This document shows, piece by piece, positions 26,404-34,660 of a DNA stretch of 64,000 bases (positions are counted from its first letter, which is position 1; every line of letters begins with the position of its first letter). The stretch is from Natrarchaeobius chitinivorans. Its GTDB lineage: Archaea; Halobacteriota; Halobacteria; Halobacteriales; Natrialbaceae. Under the pieces are notes generated by a model. It was not told the origin of the DNA and searched no databases. It saw only the letters and a list, made by a program, of their open reading frames with translations. The stretch is taken from the NCBI RefSeq assembly GCF_003841505.1, contig NZ_REGA01000003.1:248001-312000 (forward strand), written 5' to 3'. A program made the position numbers and the translations under genes.

Positions 26404-27471
26404 TCACCGTAACACGCCCTCGAGATTCCGATATCTGAGGTCGGCCCACGCGTCTCGGTCGAGGTCGAACCGATCGAAGAGCTCGAAGTGGCTGATCTCC
26501 TGACCCGGATAGAGGTAGTCCGTTCCGAAGACCAACTGTTCCGAGTGCTCCTCGAGAAACTCCTGTGCGTACTCCTCGTCACGGGTGAGCGCGTTCCAGC
26601 CGGAGAACCCGGAGATGTCGCCGTAGATGTTGTCGTACGCACCGAGTAGTTCGGAGACCCGGCCACCGGGTTCGATCGGACCGTCGGGATACTGTCCCCG
26701 ATCCTCCCAGCTCACGTCCGCGGAGATGTGTGCCCACCACGCGTGGGCGTGTGCGAGGAAGTCGACCGACGGGTACGACGCCAGCACGTCCTCGAGTCGC
26801 GGGAGGCCGACCTCGTCCATCATCGCCTTCTCGTCGGTGTGAAACAGGATGGGGAGATCGTACTCCGCACAGCGTTCATAAAGTGTCTCGAGCCGGGAGT
26901 CGTCGATCGGCAGTCCCGCTTTCAACTCGCCGAATCCGCGAGCGCCCCGTTCGACGTATCGCTCGATAAGGTTCTCGACCGGCTCGTCACCGTACACCAG
27001 CGTCCGGGGATCGACGGTACAGAAGGGGACGAGCCGATCCGGGTGCGCTTCGACCTCCTCGAGTACCCACCAACTCGGTGCCTGAACCGGGTAGCTCTCC
27101 GGCGAGTCGAGCGCGAGAACGACGGCGCGGTCGACGCCGACGTCGTCCATCCACTCGACGAGTTCGTCGCCGCTCAGCGGCGGACGATCCAGCGTCTCCT
27201 CGGGAATCACGTGCGTGTGAGCGTCGAATAGCGGCAGATCCGTCATGGGCTCGAGCGGCGGATCCGTCACGGAATCGTCCTCCCGGTCGGCCGTCGCGGC
27301 GTCCGCTCCGGGCGCTCGATCGGTTTCGCCCGCTGTGGTCGAACCCGCCGCTCCCACGACGCCGATCGACGCGCTAACACTCCGTGCGAGCACTCGTCGC
27401 CGCGTTGCACTCTCACGGCCCGAAACGCGCTGATCGTCATCGTCGCGGGTGTCCTCCGGTGTCCGAGTCAT
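26404..27471 (-). CDS. Tat-exported amidohydrolase family protein
   Basis: About 355 aa. The N-terminus carries a twin-arginine-like signal (ATRRRVLARSVSASIGVVGA). From about residue 75 an amidohydrolase-2 TIM barrel follows: metal ligands in LFDAHTHVIP, ELKAGLPIDD, ILFHTDEKAM, FLAHAHAWWA and the terminal Asp in VFGTDYLYPG. Members are decarboxylases or lactonases. The signal suggests an exported or membrane-attached enzyme. Alternative start at 27486. Confidence 0.82.
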   Translation of the reverse strand: MTRTPEDTRDDDDQRVSGRESATRRRVLARSVSASIGVVGAAGSTTAGETDRAPGADAATADREDDSVTDPPLEPMTDLPLFDAHTHVIPEETLDRPPLSGDELVEWMDDVGVDRAVVLALDSPESYPVQAPSWWVLEEVEAHPDRLVPFCTVDPRTLVYGDEPVENLIERYVERGARGFGELKAGLPIDDSRLETLYERCAEYDLPILFHTDEKAMMDEVGLPRLEDVLASYPSVDFLAHAHAWWAHISADVSWEDRGQYPDGPIEPGGRVSELLGAYDNIYGDISGFSGWNALTRDEEYAQEFLEEHSEQLVFGTDYLYPGQEISHFELFDRFDLDRDAWADLRYRNLEGVLR

Positions 27472-27624
27472 GCCGCTCGCTCCCACGAACGCGGTGAAAA
27501 GTCTGGGGCCGGCAGGGGTTATCGGGGCATCGACTGGACGGATCCGCGACTCGACCCGTATATTTCGCGACGCGCCGATCGTTGGAGCTTAGATTCTGCG
27601 GATCCACGAATTGATCGAGAACGC

Positions 27625-28164
27625 GTGCCGAACAACGCCCTGATCACCGGTCCGCCACGGAGCGGGAAGACGACCGTTCTCGAACGAACCGTCGCCGCAC
27701 TTCGCGAAAGCGGCTGTTCGATCGACGGGCTCTCCTGTCCGGAAATCCGCGACGACGGTGGTCGCGTCGCGTTCGAAATCGTCGCGCTCCAGGCCGACGA
27801 ACGGGCCGTGATGGCCCACGTTCGGTACGAGTCGGGTCCACGGGTTGGGAAATACCAGGTCGACGTGTCGGCCGTCGATCGGCTCTCACGGGTCGCTCTC
27901 GAGACCGCCGTCGATCGGGGCGACTGCGACTGTCTCGTGATCGACGAGATCGCTCCGATGCAACTCGAGAGCGATCGGTTCGTCGAGGCGACCCGATCGG
28001 CGCTCGACGCGCCGGTGCCCGTCCTCGCCGCGATCAAAGACCGCTCGACGGACGGATTTCTCGGCGAGGTCAAAACGAGGGGTGACGTGGAGCGGTTCGC
28101 GGTCGGTCCGGAGACGCGCGACGCGCTCCCCGACCGGTTGTGCGAGTGGGTTCGTACTGGCTGA
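27625..28164 (+). CDS. THEP1-type nucleoside-triphosphatase
   Basis: A 179-aa P-loop NTPase of the NTPase_1/THEP1 family. Walker A is TGPPRSGKTTV (9-18) and Walker B is CLVIDEIAPMQLES. In the family the enzyme hydrolyses NTPs with broad specificity and is thought to act in nucleotide or RNA-related metabolism. The start is GTG at 27625. Its TGA (28162-28164) is the first triplet of a family 1 repeat. Confidence 0.88.
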   Translation: MPNNALITGPPRSGKTTVLERTVAALRESGCSIDGLSCPEIRDDGGRVAFEIVALQADERAVMAHVRYESGPRVGKYQVDVSAVDRLSRVALETAVDRGDCDCLVIDEIAPMQLESDRFVEATRSALDAPVPVLAAIKDRSTDGFLGEVKTRGDVERFAVGPETRDALPDRLCEWVRTG

Positions 28165-28325
28165 GACGGTTAACTGTACGTCATTCCCGGATCGACCGGT
28201 CGTCCTGGGGTCGCTCCGGTTGCTATAGTAACAACTGAAACGATTTACACACCGATCGCGATCAGTCTGGCAATCGGGTGTGCAATGACGTTCAGTAGCT
28301 ACTATAGTTACAGCAGTCCGTATCA
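28162..28325. repeat. Family 1 repeat, copy D, split by a family 2 element
   Basis: The left part starts TGAGACGGTTAACTGTACG at the stop codon of THEP1, and the right part ends TTACAGCAGTCCGTATCA, whose final TCA is the stop codon of the convergent gene. An 85-bp family 2 element (28223-28307) sits inside. With that element removed the remainder is close to the usual family 1 length. Confidence 0.85.
28223..28307. repeat. Family 2 MITE-like repeat, nested copy
   Basis: An 85-bp element beginning CTATAGTAACAACTGAAACG and ending GACGTTCAGTAGCTACTATAG. The ends are inverted repeats (CTATAGTA then a variable ACWACTGAA). It lies within a family 1 copy, so it inserted later. It encodes nothing and is a candidate non-autonomous transposon. 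Confidence 0.85.
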
Positions 28326-28523
28326 CTCCTCGAGCACGAGGTACGTTCGAGCGCCGCGGGTCTCGAGTGAGACGTAATCGGTGTCGACGCTCGATTCGAC
28401 GAACGCTTCGATTCCTCCGGCGTGTAGGTCGGTGACGTCGATTCGCGTCCGTTCCGTCTCCTCGAGGCTGCACTCGTTGTCAGGCGTTTCGTGTGCCGGG
28501 CTTCGGTCGACGATCAGCGACAT
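28323..28523 (-). CDS. Small conserved haloarchaeal protein
   Basis: A 66-aa acidic protein beginning MSLIVDRSPAHETPDN and ending VSLETRGARTYLVLEE. A TDLHAGGIEAFVESSVDTDY segment is in the middle. No family with a known role is recognised. Its TGA is provided by the terminal TCA of the adjacent repeat. Confidence 0.6.
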   Translation of the reverse strand: MSLIVDRSPAHETPDNECSLEETERTRIDVTDLHAGGIEAFVESSVDTDYVSLETRGARTYLVLEE

Positions 28524-28628
28524 ACCTCTCAATTGGACGGACGGTACGTCAATCCGATCCGTGCGAGGTGAAAGTGAAAGTAGTCGAACTGGAACCGGTT
28601 GCGGACGAATTCGAAGCCAGGAGGAACC

Positions 28629-29045
28629 TTATTCGAGCCGCTTGATCTCGACGCGGTGGCGTCCGTCGTCGGTCTCGAGTTCGACTTCGTCGACGATCGC
28701 ATTTCGCGCTCGTACTCGCCACGATTCGATCGCTTCGGCGTGACGGGTTCGGATCGTTTCGGTGTCGACCTGGTCGCCCTCCCCGTGGTCGTCCACGAAC
28801 TCCGGATACGCTGTGGTGGCGTCGTCTTCGATGATCGCATCGGGAGAAACGTGGATCGCATCGGTGAGCTGGGCGTCGTCGATCCGGTAGACGTGGATAC
28901 GCGCGCGCATTCGACCGTGAAACGGCGGCGTCACGCGGAGAACCGCATCGCCCGGGTTCTCCCGGCTGTACGCGTACGCGTCGACGACGTCCTCGGCCGA
29001 CACTGCGAGCGAGCGGATCGACGTCGGATCGTCGTCCTCCGTCAT
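28629..29045 (-). CDS. Conserved haloarchaeal protein of unknown function
   Basis: A 138-aa acidic protein. The core SIRSLAVSAEDVVDAYAYSR, LRVTPPFHGRMRARIHVYR and AIHVSPDAIIED reads as a compact folded domain; the C-terminal half is helical and charged and ends RHRVEIKRLE. Start at MTEDDDP (29045), since the frame upstream is antisense to cbiZ. It lies 55 bp after cbiZ, in the same direction, and may be read through from the cobalamin operon. Function unknown. Confidence 0.72.
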   Translation of the reverse strand: MTEDDDPTSIRSLAVSAEDVVDAYAYSRENPGDAVLRVTPPFHGRMRARIHVYRIDDAQLTDAIHVSPDAIIEDDATTAYPEFVDDHGEGDQVDTETIRTRHAEAIESWRVRARNAIVDEVELETDDGRHRVEIKRLE

Positions 29046-29100
29046 CGGCCGCGGATTGGGCACGCGACGGTTTATACCATCGGTCGGGGGCAGCCTCCCG

Positions 29101-29952
29101 TCATTGCGCTCGATCCTCGCTCTCCTCGAGCGCCGGCTGAAATACCTGTGCCCGGACGTCCGTGGCTGTGCCGTGGTCTGCGTCCGCGACCGAATCCGGA
29201 ATCGATCCGTCGCCGTCGTACCGCGATCGAAGCGATGCACGAACCGTCTCCCGGACGCAGGCCCGCGTCGCCTCGCCAACCGGAGTCGCGCTTCCGGTGA
29301 ACGCGGCGGCCCGGCCCGCCGGATCGTGTCCGACGACGATCGCGTCGGTCGTCGTTCCGGGGAACCCGGTCGTCGCGAGCAGCGTGGCCGCCTTCGCCTC
29401 GGCGGCCACCGCGAGGAGATTCGCAAGCGCTCCGTCTGCAAGCGCCCGCGTCGTCCCGACGACGAGGTTGACGGTTCCCGGATCGGGTCGCGTGTCGGCT
29501 TCGGATCCACGCTCACCTCCCCGACGACCGTCGGACGTCGATCCGAAATCGGAATCGGTCGGGAGCGTTCCACTGTCGGGATCCATCGGCAACGCTGCCG
29601 GATTCGAGATCCCTGCCGTCGCATAGACCGTCACAGAGCCACATCGCGCGCCACGTGCGTGCTCGAGATCGACGCCGGTGAACAGGACGGGCGGCCGGTC
29701 TTCGATCGCATCCCGGAGTCCGTTCTGACTGTGGCGCTCGAGACACTCGAGGTCGGCCCTCTCGAGGCGCTCGTCGGCGTACGCCGCGAGGTCCGTCCGG
29801 CTCCATCCCTCTGGAACCGAGACGTTGTACGCGCAGTCGGTTCGTCGCCGGCCGCCGTTCCAGCCGCTCGAGAGCCACTCGGTTTCGGGTCGGTCGACTC
29901 GAAGCACCCCGTCGCGTCGAATCGCCCGATAGGCTTGCGCTCGTTCGGTCAT
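29101..29952 (-). CDS. cbiZ: Adenosylcobinamide amidohydrolase
   Basis: A 283-aa CbiZ. It cleaves the aminopropanol linker of adenosylcobinamide to adenosylcobyric acid, letting archaea use salvaged cobinamide. Typical segments are SSGWNGG, VFTGVDLEHA-like FTGVDLEHARGA, VTVYATAGISNPA, GTVNLVVGTT and LLATTGFPGTTTDAIVVGHD. A low-complexity linker (about 130-165) interrupts the core. Start ATG 29952 overlaps the cobD stop by 4 bp, so it is the last coupled gene of the cobalamin operon. Confidence 0.93.
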   Translation of the reverse strand: MTERAQAYRAIRRDGVLRVDRPETEWLSSGWNGGRRRTDCAYNVSVPEGWSRTDLAAYADERLERADLECLERHSQNGLRDAIEDRPPVLFTGVDLEHARGARCGSVTVYATAGISNPAALPMDPDSGTLPTDSDFGSTSDGRRGGERGSEADTRPDPGTVNLVVGTTRALADGALANLLAVAAEAKAATLLATTGFPGTTTDAIVVGHDPAGRAAAFTGSATPVGEATRACVRETVRASLRSRYDGDGSIPDSVADADHGTATDVRAQVFQPALEESEDRAQ

Positions 29953-31076
29953 CGCCCCGAGTTGCCACACTCGACTCCGAGTGCGGCCAGCAACCGGTCG
30001 TTTCGTCGACGGTCCTTGATCGCGATTCGGACGTGAGAGTCGAGCCCGCGAAACGTCGTCGCGTCCCGGATTGCGACGCCATCCTCGCGCGCCGATTCGA
30101 TCACGTCCGCGACGTCCCGGTCGCCGATGTCACAGAGGAGATACGGGGCGTCAGACGGATAGACGTCGAATCGGGGCTCGAGACGCGTGCGAACTCGCTC
30201 GCGCTCGCGTTCGACCCGGTCTCGGGTCGCGGCGACGAACGCCGCGTCTTCCAGACAGTGCGTGCCGACCCGCGCGGCCGGCGTTCCGACCGACCACGTC
30301 CGGCGTGCGGCCTCGAGCGCGTCCCGTCGGTCTCCGGAAGCCACGGCGAAACCGGCGCGAAGCCCCGGCAGGCCGAACAGTTTGGTGAGTGATCGGGCGA
30401 CGACGACGTTCTCCCGGTCTAAGCCGGCCACAGACGGCAGGTCGGTGAAGCCGAGAAAGGCCTCGTCGACCAGCAGCGTCGTCCCGGCATCCGCACAGCG
30501 GGCGGCGAACCGCTCCAGCGTCTCGGACGGGATCGCGTCGCCGGTCGGGTTGTTCGGCGTACAGACGACGGCGAGCGCGGCCGTCTCGAGCGCGGCTGAG
30601 CGCAGTTCGGGCAGATCGTCGTATCGAACGAACCGCGGTGACGCTCCTTGGAGGCGAATCTCCCGGGCGTACTCGCCGAAACTCGGGTACGGAACCAGCG
30701 CCTCGTCGCCCGGTTCGAGGGTCGTCTCCACCGCCAGTCGGATCGCCGCCAGCCCGCCCGGCGTGGGAACCACGCGGCCGGGATCGCAGTCGACGAACGC
30801 GGCCGCGGCGGCCCGAAACGCCGGATACTCGTCGTCGGGATACCGCCGCGACTCCTCGAGTGCGTCCTCGTAGACGGTTTCGACGCCCTCGGGCGTCTCC
30901 GGATTGGTGTTCGCCGAGAAGCCGAGGACGTCGGGATCCGTCTCGCCGCCGTGGGGAACCCGACCGACGGTCCGAACGGCGTCAGGATCCACGGGTTCCC
31001 TCCTGAGATCCACGGGTTCCCTCCTGAGATCTACAGCTTCCTTCCTGGCTTCGTCCGGGCGCTGATGTTCCGCCAT
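29949..31076 (-). CDS. cobD: L-threonine-O-3-phosphate decarboxylase
   Basis: A 375-aa PLP-dependent class I/II aminotransferase-fold protein that makes (R)-1-amino-2-propanol O-2-phosphate for cobalamin. FSANTNPETP is typical of CobD (compare FSANxNP), CTPNNPTG and the PLP Lys in SLTKLFGLPGLRAG are present. Start MAEHQRP (31076); a longer frame begins at 31109. The start region overlaps the end of cobT by about 95 bp, across three 21-bp repeats (30986-31048). The histidinol-phosphate aminotransferase HisC is the alternative, but the operon context argues for CobD. Confidence 0.9.
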   Translation of the reverse strand: MAEHQRPDEARKEAVDLRREPVDLRREPVDPDAVRTVGRVPHGGETDPDVLGFSANTNPETPEGVETVYEDALEESRRYPDDEYPAFRAAAAAFVDCDPGRVVPTPGGLAAIRLAVETTLEPGDEALVPYPSFGEYAREIRLQGASPRFVRYDDLPELRSAALETAALAVVCTPNNPTGDAIPSETLERFAARCADAGTTLLVDEAFLGFTDLPSVAGLDRENVVVARSLTKLFGLPGLRAGFAVASGDRRDALEAARRTWSVGTPAARVGTHCLEDAAFVAATRDRVERERERVRTRLEPRFDVYPSDAPYLLCDIGDRDVADVIESAREDGVAIRDATTFRGLDSHVRIAIKDRRRNDRLLAALGVECGNSGR

Positions 31077-32094
31077 CGCCACGACCGGTTCCGGTCGCCG
31101 ACGGTTCACTCGAGTCGATCCCGAGCCGATCGCAGACGGCCACGAACCGCTCTCTCACTGCGGCCATCTTCCCGTCCGGAACGAGCGATAGTACACCGCC
31201 CATCGCGACGCCCTCTTTCGCCTCGCCGGCGCAGTATCGGTCCATCGCGACGTGACCACCCGCCTCGAATCCGGGATCGGTCACGACGAGGTCGCACTCG
31301 AGTCGCTCGCAGGCGTCCTCGAGTCGACGGCCCTGCTCGCCGGCCACGAACGAAGTCGTCGCGATCGAAATCGGATCGTCGACCCCGGCGTGTCGGAGGA
31401 CCGCAGCGACGGCGACCATCTGGGTTCCCCCGCCGAGGATCACGGAGCCGCCGGCGTCGAGAACCCCCGCAGCGAGGCCGGCGACGGTCGGCTGAACCGG
31501 ATCGCCGACGGCCCGGATCGCCGACAGCGGCTCTCCCGCGCAGTCTCCTGGCTCGAGGCCGCTCGCCTCGAGTCCCGCCTCGACGACCCGTTGCTTGCGA
31601 TCGATCGGGTTCTCGGGGAGCGAGGAGGAGACGCTCGCGGGTTCGCCGAGTGCGGTGAGAACGCCGAGTGCCGTCGTCGTCCCGCCCGGGACGGTTTCGC
31701 CGACGACGACCTCCTCGGCCGGAAGGCTCGACCCGAAACTGCGTGCGCGCTCGTAGACTGCCGCCGCGTCCGGAACCGCCTCGGATTCCCGGAGGTCGGT
31801 ACCCGGTTCGACCCCGAGGCCGACCGTCGGCGCACCCGTCGGCCGGGCCAGTCCGGCGTCGATCACCGAGAGATCGACGTCGACGACCGCTCGAACCGCC
31901 CGCGTCACCGCCGCGGGCGTCGGACAGCCCGTCGGACTCACCGGCGTCACGGGTGCGAGAACCGGTTCGCCGTACTCGAGGATTTCGACGTCGGCCGAGG
32001 GCGTGTGTGCCATCAACTCCGGCGATGCACCGGCCGCGCTGATGCCGTCGATCAGCGCCGTTTCGGTCGTACCGGCCGCAAGGAGTAGGTGCAC
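30982..32094 (-). CDS. cobT: CobT-like nicotinate-nucleotide--dimethylbenzimidazole phosphoribosyltransferase
   Basis: A 370-aa protein of the TIGR00303 archaeal CobT family, supplying the activated alpha-ribazole phosphate for the lower ligand. It starts LLLAAGTTETALIDGISAAGA and contains VPGGTTTALGVLTALGE, GGSVILGGGTQM and the ending EAKEGVAMGGVLSLVP. The last 30 residues are SQEG-type repeats read through the cobD start region. Its start is one base after the cobY stop. Confidence 0.9.
   Translation of the reverse strand: MHLLLAAGTTETALIDGISAAGASPELMAHTPSADVEILEYGEPVLAPVTPVSPTGCPTPAAVTRAVRAVVDVDLSVIDAGLARPTGAPTVGLGVEPGTDLRESEAVPDAAAVYERARSFGSSLPAEEVVVGETVPGGTTTALGVLTALGEPASVSSSLPENPIDRKQRVVEAGLEASGLEPGDCAGEPLSAIRAVGDPVQPTVAGLAAGVLDAGGSVILGGGTQMVAVAAVLRHAGVDDPISIATTSFVAGEQGRRLEDACERLECDLVVTDPGFEAGGHVAMDRYCAGEAKEGVAMGGVLSLVPDGKMAAVRERFVAVCDRLGIDSSEPSATGTGRGDGGTSAPGRSQEGSCRSQEGTRGSQEGTRGS
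30986..31048. repeat. Three 21-bp tandem repeats in the cobT/cobD overlap
   Basis: Two identical units GATCCACGGGTTCCCTCCTGA without its last base (30986-31006, 31007-31027) and one diverged unit. Being 21 bp, they keep both frames open: SQEGTRG in cobT and VDLRREP in cobD. Confidence 0.85.
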
Positions 32095-32095
32095 G

Positions 32096-32695
32096 TCACT
32101 CCACCTCCTGTCGAGGGAGTAACTCCGCCGCGAGTCGGGCGTCTTCGATCCTGTTCACGTTGACCGCGAGTCGGACGTCGTAACTGACGTGTGTCATGGA
32201 TGTGCTATCGCTGCCGACGATGTTGACCCCGGCCGGCACGAGGTTCTCGTCTCGGTGCTCGCTCGAGTCGACGCTCGCTCCGAGCCGTCGTTTGAGCGCC
32301 CGCGGAACGCAAACCGTTCGCGAGGCGTCTTCCTCGCCGTGTCTCTCTAGTATTCGATCGACAACGTCGCCCTCGAGCAACGGGAGGTCGGCGGCGACGG
32401 TGAGAACCGGCGTCTCGAGTTCGGGCCGGTCGAGGACCGCCTGGAGATCGGTGACGTAACCGTCTCCGGGGGTTTCGATCGCCTCGAGGCTTCGAACGTC
32501 CGATTCCTCGAGGTGTGTTCGCGTCTCCGGAGCGTTCGGAGACACCGCGGCGAAGATCGTCCCGACGCGTTCTGCAGCCTCGAGTGCGGCCGTCACCCGG
32601 TCGACCATTGGGATGTCGCAGATCGGATACAGCGGCTTCTCGCGGGCGCTCTTGAGGCGCGTCCCCTCTCCACCACACATCACAACAGCGTCCAC
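32096..32695 (-). CDS. cobY: Adenosylcobinamide-phosphate guanylyltransferase
   Basis: A 199-aa nucleotidyltransferase, the archaeal replacement for the guanylyltransferase activity of bacterial CobU: GTP plus AdoCbi-phosphate gives AdoCbi-GDP. The N-terminal MDAVVMCGGEGTRLKSAREKPL is the NTP-binding signature, then IPMVDRVTAAL and a metal Asp in TVAADLPLLEGD. Start overlaps the cobS stop by 16 bp. Confidence 0.93.
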   Translation of the reverse strand: MDAVVMCGGEGTRLKSAREKPLYPICDIPMVDRVTAALEAAERVGTIFAAVSPNAPETRTHLEESDVRSLEAIETPGDGYVTDLQAVLDRPELETPVLTVAADLPLLEGDVVDRILERHGEEDASRTVCVPRALKRRLGASVDSSEHRDENLVPAGVNIVGSDSTSMTHVSYDVRLAVNVNRIEDARLAAELLPRQEVE

Positions 32696-33438
32696 GCGAT
32701 CACCCCCGCGTGGAGACCGACGACGCGTCCGATCTCGTTTGCCGCCCCGAAGACGTCGCCGCTGACGCCGCCCAGGTGGCGGTTCGCCCAGTACCAGACG
32801 AGCCCCGTTCCGCCGATCGCTGCACAGAGGGCGATCGCGGCCGGGTGCGGCCAGACGAACGCTACCACCGCGAATACGATGGCCCCTGGGAGGACGAACC
32901 CGTTGGGGGTCGAGGACGCGGTGAACTGTCGCCCCATCCCGTCGTACCCTGCGGAGCCGAAACAGGCCATCGCCGCCATCCCGAGTTTCGCACCGACCTC
33001 GACCGAGACGGCGACGCCGACCGCGACGACAGGGGACGTTCCGGCGAGCCCGTATCCCCCGAGGGCGACGCCGACGATCACGACCGTCACCGCGAGCAGC
33101 GCGCCGACGCCGGTCGTCGTATCCGTCAGGACCGCCCGTCGGCGTTCGACGTCGCCGTGGACGACGACCGCGTCGCCCACGTCCGCGACGCCGTCGAGGT
33201 GGTTGATCCCGGTCACGAGGTAGACCGCGACGAGGTACCCGAACGCGACGGTCGCCGGTGACAGCTCGCCGGATGCGAGCAACGGAACCGCCGCGGTCGC
33301 TCCTGTGAGGAGACCGACGAGCGGAAACGCGCCCGGCGTCGATCGAAACGCCTCCCAGTGGTCCTCGCGGCTGGCTACCGGAAGACGGGTCAGGAAGGCG
33401 ACGGCACCGCGCGTCGCACGGAGCCAGCGACGAATCAC
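32680..33438 (-). CDS. cobS: Adenosylcobinamide-GDP ribazoletransferase
   Basis: A 252-aa polytopic membrane enzyme that joins AdoCbi-GDP and alpha-ribazole phosphate. RGAVAFLTRLPV near the start, GINHLDGVADVGDAVVVHGD (Asp-rich motif) and GYDGMGRQF are diagnostic. The GTG start overlaps the cbiB TGA as GTGA, indicating translational coupling. About six hydrophobic segments are seen. Confidence 0.93.
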   Translation of the reverse strand: MIRRWLRATRGAVAFLTRLPVASREDHWEAFRSTPGAFPLVGLLTGATAAVPLLASGELSPATVAFGYLVAVYLVTGINHLDGVADVGDAVVVHGDVERRRAVLTDTTTGVGALLAVTVVIVGVALGGYGLAGTSPVVAVGVAVSVEVGAKLGMAAMACFGSAGYDGMGRQFTASSTPNGFVLPGAIVFAVVAFVWPHPAAIALCAAIGGTGLVWYWANRHLGGVSGDVFGAANEIGRVVGLHAGVIAWTLL

Positions 33439-34493
33439 CGTTTCACCTCCGCGGTCCGACGGAGGAACCACTCAGCCGATTCGGCCACGCGAGTCCGGGT
33501 CCGAATCCAGTCGCCGATCCGACCGCGAACGTCGATGGGGTCGAACGCCGCGAACTCGAGGACGACCCCGAACGTGTCGACCACTATCGAACCGACGGCG
33601 GCGATCAGCACCGAAACGACCGCCGCCGTCCCGACGACGGCGAGCGCTCGATCGCCGTCCTCGAGGGTCGGCAACGCAGCGTCGGGGTTCAGATCGTAGC
33701 GTCCCGGTTTCACCAGCCGAATCGAGAGGACGCAGGCCAACGTCGCCATCGGCCAGCCGGAGTTCGGAGAGGCAGGTGCTTTCGCCCACGAACGAGCGCG
33801 ACGGAGCGCCAGCGGATCCCCGGCGACGGCGGCGATCGCGGCCGCCGTAAGCCGGGCGGGAATCCACATCACGACGTCGTCGAGTCGAGCGCTCGCGGTC
33901 CCGATCGGTTTCGAGGGGTAGCCGAGCATCGAGTCCAGCGTGTTGACGGCCTTGACCCAGACGGCGACTGCCCCAGCGAGCGGTAGCGACACCGGCGCGA
34001 GCAGGGCAAACGGCAGAAGCGTCGCAACCAGCCCGTCCGCGAGGTTCTCCGCCGCGCTCTCTATCGCCGCACTCCGGATCTCTTCGGGAGAAAGCGTCGA
34101 GGCGTCCCGGCCGACCAGACCGCGAACTCGCTCGCGGGCCGTCTCGAGGTTGCCGTCGCTGGCGACGACGACCTCGTCGGTGAGTTCCAGCAACGACCGG
34201 AGGCTGATCGAGAGAAAGAGGACGATTCCGGCGAGGATCGCGCCGGCCAGCGGTTGGAACTCGCCGATAAAAAAGACGAGAGCGCCGACGGCCGCGGCCG
34301 GGACGAGCGGGAGGACCAGCGCGATGGCGACGCCGATCCGTCGTTGCCCCCGCTCGTCGTCGCTCCACTCCCGGTCGACCGCGTCGACGAGGCGGCCGAA
34401 CCAGGCGACCGGGTGGAGGGCGTTTCGTGGCTCCCCGACGAGCAGATCGAGGCTGAACGCGAGGGCGATCAGCGCGAGCGTCGTCAGCGCCAC
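33435..34493 (-). CDS. cbiB: Adenosylcobinamide-phosphate synthase
   Basis: A 352-aa membrane protein that attaches aminopropanol phosphate to adenosylcobyric acid. LDLLVGEPRNALHPVAWFGRLV at the N-terminus, RSAAIESAAENLADGL and VKAVNTLDSMLGYPS are hallmark segments. I use GTG at 34493 with GGGGTGA a few bases upstream; the longer open frame (to 34751) is low-complexity and overlaps the HAD gene. It is the first membrane step of the operon. Confidence 0.92.
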   Translation of the reverse strand: MALTTLALIALAFSLDLLVGEPRNALHPVAWFGRLVDAVDREWSDDERGQRRIGVAIALVLPLVPAAAVGALVFFIGEFQPLAGAILAGIVLFLSISLRSLLELTDEVVVASDGNLETARERVRGLVGRDASTLSPEEIRSAAIESAAENLADGLVATLLPFALLAPVSLPLAGAVAVWVKAVNTLDSMLGYPSKPIGTASARLDDVVMWIPARLTAAAIAAVAGDPLALRRARSWAKAPASPNSGWPMATLACVLSIRLVKPGRYDLNPDAALPTLEDGDRALAVVGTAAVVSVLIAAVGSIVVDTFGVVLEFAAFDPIDVRGRIGDWIRTRTRVAESAEWFLRRTAEVKR

Positions 34494-34597
34494 GCTTTCA
34501 CCCCCCAGACGAACGCGTTCGTTTCGCCGTCTCTGGTCCGATCGGCCGTCGGTCCGTCGACCCCGAATCGAACCACCGCCGTTCGACCCGGTCGGCC

Positions 34598-34660
34598 TCG
34601 AGCGGTCATCGATCGGTTTCGAGCGGTCATCGATAGATTTCGAACCGTCATCGGTCGGTC
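34598..34660. repeat. Three 21-bp tandem repeats
   Basis: Units TCGAGCGGTCATCGATCGGT plus one base at 34598, 34619 and 34640, with increasing divergence. They lie between the HAD gene and cbiB; the last unit covers the HAD stop codon. Confidence 0.8.

Noticed and set aside
29101-31109. Plus-strand frames of 326 and 336 codons
   Set aside because: They are antisense to cbiZ, cobD and cobT, whose overlapping starts and stops form a consistent operon.
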